From assembly GCA_000708835.1 (NCBI GenBank), contig DF237906.1, forward strand, positions 1 through 21,586: 21,586 nucleotides of DNA. The letters run 5' to 3'. Shown here piece by piece: positions 18,851-21,586 of this stretch; positions within the stretch are counted from its first letter, which is position 1; each line of letters opens with the position of its first letter. The translations under genes were made by a program, and so were the position numbers. The notes below the pieces were generated by a model. It did not search any database and had not been told where the DNA came from. It saw nothing but the letters and a program-made list of their open reading frames with translations. Source of the DNA: Klebsormidium nitens (taxonomy: Eukaryota > Streptophyta > Klebsormidiophyceae > Klebsormidiales > Klebsormidiaceae).

Positions 18851-19865
18851 ATTGAGAGCATGGGGGCCCTCCAGTATTTTCTAATCCGTGGACCTGCATG
18901 TGTCCAATTAGTGTCGTGCTGATTGCCCTTCAGACACAGCTCACATGTTCTGCATACGGCAGCATCAGATGACAGCGCTTGTAAGTCTTCTGGCCACGAT
19001 TATAACAAGGCCTGGTGGATGGATGCATGACCAGGGCTGCATGCTGCGAGGAACCAATTTGCATGGCGCACATGTCAGCCTGCGACCGTATGCTGGCTTA
19101 ACATATATTGTGCTAGAGCTGGCACAATTTAACAATGCCGGCTGCTGTGACCTATAAGGCTAGGCGCCTGAGAACGTAGTGAAACTTGTCGATGCATGCT
19201 CAGTGATGCACATCATATGTGCACATATGAGCTCACATGAGCGCTCATATATGTTCAATCGACCGTTCAGTGCACGCTCCCGACATTCGCCTGGCACACA
19301 CGAATTGACTTAAGTATACCGGCCTGCCAGAAAGAGCTCTAAAGATATGGCTATGGCCCATATACTATACCTATATCGCATCTCACAAGTATTCAATAAA
19401 GGAATATTTGACATTGATGGATGTCGCGACGAACAGGCTTCATCAATGCCTTGCATGATAATTCTAAATGCATACTGACTATAAGATGCACTGCATCACC
19501 AGATTATTTCATGCATCACTGAATGTTCAATGATCGTTAGCGCAACTCAAATGCTTACTTCGGCGCGGATGTATACATTCGGACGCAGATGCAGATGCCA
19601 AGCTGCCATACGCTTGCAGAGCTCTGAGTCTAAAGGACTGGCCATTTGATCATGAACCATGTGCAACTGCTGGTTCGGGTGGTCCAATATTGGCCGACTG
19701 CGATTTCTAGGGCACTCAGTGCTGGCCCGCTAAACACGTCTCATACTTTTGCGAAGGCTTTACCTTTAAACGTTTTGACATGATCTAGCTTGATCTTATG
19801 CGGCACCAAATGTTCTAGTCATCCAGCATCGACCAGGGCCGTGGCACACTCTGTATTGAAGCATT
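18851..19865. other. gene-free stretch with palindromes
   Basis: No coding frame of note on either strand. The section is AT-rich, with many CATATG, TATA and ATGCAT runs between about 19190 and 19520. Two perfect palindromes are listed separately. It separates the convergent ends of the PsbP-domain gene and the minus-strand gene at 19866. Confidence 0.45.
19214..19248. repeat. adjacent perfect palindromes
   Basis: CATATGTGCACATATG (19214-19229) is a perfect 16-base palindrome. ATGAGCGCTCAT (19237-19248) is a perfect 12-base palindrome 7 bases later, with TGAGCTCA (19228-19235) between them. They lie in a gene-free region between two convergent genes. Confidence 0.7.
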
Positions 19866-20870
19866 TCAGCATAAGCATGTAATAAGCGCCACAGTGATCT
19901 TCAGGCTCATGCCTGAACGACTGGCTTGCCCCATCAGCATCTTCCGAAGTCCGCCGGTATAGCGACTCCTCAGCTTCGCTTTCAAACTTTGCTGCCTCGC
20001 TTTGAAATCGCCCGTCTCGCCCTTCCCGCCAATACTAACCCGATATCCGTTTGAAGCTTCCGGATCATAACCCCACTCGTCGTCAGCACTCATCTCGTAC
20101 CCGGTGGGCCGTTCCGGACTGCCCGCAACCCCGTCCGTGCCTGTAGTGCCTTGAGCACCATCCGAATCATGCCACGTGTCAGCATCTTGAAGGTCCACGT
20201 GGGCCTGCTTGTACATAGCGGCGAGCGTGCTGGATTGGTCCACGTAGAGGGCCTTGTGGTGCTGGAGCTGCTTTCGCAGTTGGGCGTGGACTGCGTACAT
20301 GTACGGCTCCTCGGGCTAACTGGTGGAATGGAATATGTAAGTTCACGTTTCGACAGGAAACAAGCTTTTGCAGGTAGGGCTTTGATGTAGTGCCGAGCTT
20401 TCTGAGGGAATAGGGCGAATTGAGACTGAGGGGTGAATAGCAGGACTCCTTGAAACGCAAACGTCAGGTTTTTGACTTCATGCAAGGCACCAGCGAACAA
20501 AAGGTCCCGGTTTTCCCGGCCTTGTACAATCACATAAATGCACCAACTGCAAGAAGGCTTCTGAGCGGTCTGCAAGAGGTCAAGATACTGAGCACGCTGC
20601 AAAGCGACCGGTTGCTGTGCTGACAACAAAGGAGCCTTCTCGGATCAACCACGTTCATTTCACAAGTTGCAAGTGACGGAAGGACCAGATCCCTGCACGC
20701 CGCTCGCTAACGCGGCGTGAGGTTACCAGATGAAGACATGACATTGTCCCGCGGCGCCACGTGGCAGCTCACCGGCTCGCCACGTTGACCAGGTACGCCA
20801 GCGTGGCCTTGTTCACGACGACCCCCACGTCTTGGATGTCGCCGCCAATCACCTCCACGGAACGTGCGAC
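19866..20870 (-). CDS. unidentified protein, two 3' exons seen
   Basis: The upstream exon, 20773-20870 (acceptor TTTTGAG, donor CCG|GTGAGC), reads VARSVEVIGGDIQDVGVV, VNKATLAYLVNVASR. The last exon, 19866-20315 (acceptor CAGTTAG, stop TGA 19866-19868), is open for 150 codons: MYAVHAQLRKQLQHHKAL, YVDQSSTLAAMYKQAHVDLQ, an acidic low-complexity middle (DADTWHDSDGAQGTTGTDG, SADDEWGYDPEASNGYR), and a basic end (KARQQSLKAKLRSRYTGGLR, KMLMGQASRSGMSLK). The 98-nt exon ends in phase 2 but the last exon opens in phase 0, so an exon between them is missing from my model or one border is wrong. The gene would start to the right of 20870. I do not recognise the family. Confidence 0.5.
20696..20719. repeat. 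GC-rich inverted repeat
   Basis: CACGCCGC and GCGGCGTG form a perfect 8-bp stem around the 8-base loop TCGCTAAC. It lies inside the presumed intron of the minus-strand gene at 19866-20870. A hairpin is possible; no function is claimed. Confidence 0.5.
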
Positions 20871-21586
20871 CTCAAAAGATGCAACGCTGTTCATTACCAT
20901 CCGACTCCACTGAGCTAACCCACCTTGTGTGTCACCTATGGGAGTATGACTTGGTAAAGGAAGACAACATGGGTAGCGTTGATGCTTTAAGGGAGTGCGT
21001 GCAAACATTTCGGAGAAACTTTCAACGTAGCGCAACAAGATTGGGGGAAGTTGGAATGCCAATCGGCAACAGCCACTTCGATGGGTGTGCTTATAATAAG
21101 CAGGTAAGGCGCTTTACCGTGTACATGGCTTGGAAAACCTCTGCTCTGGATGTTGTGATCGTTCTGCGTCGGACATAGGCAGCCTTGTACGCTGCCCATG
21201 GCAGATCCTACATCGCATACCAGCGTGCTGCTGCCTGTATCACTCCATCAACACCCATCATAAGCGGCCTCCACTGATCACGGATGTGTTTTGATTGTCC
21301 GCACTCGCTATGCAGCCTGAAAAGTCCTTTTTCTTCCACCGGGGATCTTCTCGTCCCCTGTTAAGAGATCCTACTAGGCCTCGTCCCTAGCACAGATACT
21401 TCCCCTCCCATTTCTTGATCTCCCCACGCCGAAAAAGGGCCTTCCTGGTATACAAGCAGCTCCAACAATAGGGCCTGGTCCCCAACCAAGGCACCTTTTT
21501 CGCGCCTTGCTGTACTTGTGACGGTTGGACAGGGTCACACGCTGCCTGTCTACTTCACATGTGCGGAAACCATGCGAAGCTTCTCA
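20871..21586. other. right flank, no gene recognised
   Basis: It should contain more of the minus-strand gene at its left side, but I could not place an exon. The last 350 bases show only short frames and pyrimidine-rich runs. Confidence 0.35.

Overview
The window is nuclear DNA of a photosynthetic eukaryote, most likely a green alga or other member of Viridiplantae. The genes are split into short exons by GT-AG introns, often with a TTTGCAG-type acceptor. One gene encodes a PsbP-domain protein with a twin-arginine thylakoid-lumen signal. There are no operons, no ribosome binding sites and no bacterial-style gene packing. The species cannot be fixed from the sequence.

Layout, left to right. 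1-640: no gene recognised. 721-2206 (+): a five-exon gene whose exon phases join perfectly, coding for a 225-residue protein with a targeting-like N-terminus that I cannot name. 2207-3324: no gene seen. 3325-3488 (-): one weak candidate exon. About 3809-9283 (-): a cytosolic-type seryl-tRNA synthetase; its first exons should lie in 9284-10700 but could not be placed. 10765-13698 (-): a ten-exon subtilisin-family (S8) serine protease with Asp, His, Asn and Ser all visible. 14322-14411 (-): a lone exon matching the N domain of translation release factor eRF1. 15336-15779 (-): two candidate exons, one ending in a membrane segment. 16595-18850 (+): a PsbP-domain (PPD) lumenal protein gene with a damaged second exon. 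18851-19865: no gene, with a cluster of palindromes. 19866-20870 (-): exons of an unidentified gene. The rest holds nothing recognisable.

The most striking feature is the seryl-tRNA synthetase gene. It carries three independent arrays of degenerate partial exon copies. Four extra copies of the motif 2 exon start lie in the intron before that exon (period about 115 bp). Three extra copies of the motif 3 exon start lie in the next affected intron (period about 140 bp). Seven copies of the lysine-rich C-terminal segment lie at the 3' end. A short echo of a fourth exon is also present. Each motif 2 copy keeps its splice acceptor, and some copies match the family consensus better than the exon that appears to be used.

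Several otherwise conserved exons have a single-base frame break or an in-frame stop (synthetase last exon, protease exon after the catalytic Ser, PsbP exon 2, the 15468-15779 exon). These could be assembly indels, gene decay or, less likely, recoding. The genes are functionally unrelated and show no sign of forming one pathway.
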